Shown: piece after piece, positions 63,973-64,000 of the stretch
Numbering within the stretch: position 1 is the stretch's first letter
Layout: each line of letters opens with the position of its first letter
NCBI GenBank assembly: GCA_900120415.1
Contig: FQLW01000006.1
Location: 992,001 to 1,056,000 of the forward strand
Origin: Urmitella timonensis
GTDB lineage: Bacteria; Actinomycetota; Actinomycetes; Actinomycetales; Actinomycetaceae
Length of the DNA: 64,000 nt
Direction: 5' to 3'
Notes under the pieces: model-generated
The model's input: the letters and a program-made list of their open reading frames with translations, nothing else
Databases searched by the model: none
Told to the model about the DNA's origin: nothing
Program-made: the position numbers and the translations under genes

Positions 63973-64000
63973 CATTGCTAGCCCAAGCCGCAGCTACAGA
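63969..64000 (+). CDS. nuoJ: Start of next nuo gene, probably nuoJ (cut by window edge)
   Basis: ATG at 63969 overlaps the nuoI stop (ATGA). Only about ten codons are visible ([10 protein letters not shown]). Identity as nuoJ is inferred from conserved operon order, not from sequence. Confidence 0.6.
   Translation, partial: MTLLAQAAAT

Noticed and set aside
1..64000. CRISPR arrays, transposase genes, integrases, rRNA genes
   Set aside because: None seen. The direct repeats here are either a single long pair or short spaced motifs, and no transposase or integrase signature was recognised.

Overview
This window comes from a high-GC Gram-positive (actinobacterial) chromosome of moderate G+C. 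I infer an Actinomycetaceae-like organism, possibly close to Varibaculum or Mobiluncus. The evidence is the coproporphyrin-dependent haem pathway (HemQ, actinobacterial-type ferrochelatase), DtxR-type iron boxes, a menaquinone pathway with a geranylgeranyl-reductase-like protein, TatA/TatC, and a nuoA-J operon. The genus is a guess.

Layout. 1-423 is the 3' end of a membrane protein gene. 551-9953 is a haem biosynthesis block: a Crp-type regulator, then hemQ-hemH-hemA on the minus strand, hemE, an unknown small membrane protein behind an iron-box promoter, an unusual hemY-hemC fusion gene, and hemD; hemB lies further on at 15943. 10076-22620 is mixed housekeeping: glnA, small membrane or exported proteins, a NarL-type two-component pair next to three 21-bp-spaced repeats, a RecB-like nuclease, and an FtsX-type ABC transporter.

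22677-37856 is accessory DNA. It starts with a type II restriction-modification pair and a KilA-N gene. Then comes a roughly 10.4-kb cassette flanked by 368-bp direct repeats, which are the 3' end of the neighbouring cation-efflux gene plus its downstream hairpin. The cassette holds two divergent transcription units around a strong DtxR-type iron box. The minus unit encodes a 34-residue peptide with a Cys-His-His core (33032-33136), a fused E1-like/YcaO cyclodehydratase, and two ABC half-transporters. The plus unit encodes a short prolyl-oligopeptidase-like protease and a complete FecB/C/D-type metallophore uptake system. My reading is an iron-regulated RiPP (azoline-modified peptide) system that probably makes and recaptures a ribosomal metallophore. 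This is the most novel item in the window.

37532-45370 carries a CDF metal exporter, purC, a non-coding stretch with DnaA-box-like repeats, several minus-strand housekeeping genes (GlsB-like, EEP hydrolase, msrB, mscS), three tRNA genes (Glu, Asp, Phe), thiL, tatC and tatA. 45658-54106 holds a sirtuin and menaquinone genes (a degenerate menE-like gene, menA, menG, a FAD-dependent reductase). 54210 to the right edge is the respiratory complex I operon nuoA to nuoJ, the last gene cut by the window.

Haem, menaquinone and complex I genes together describe a respiratory-chain-capable actinobacterium. The iron boxes tie haem-region and peptide-cassette expression to iron supply.
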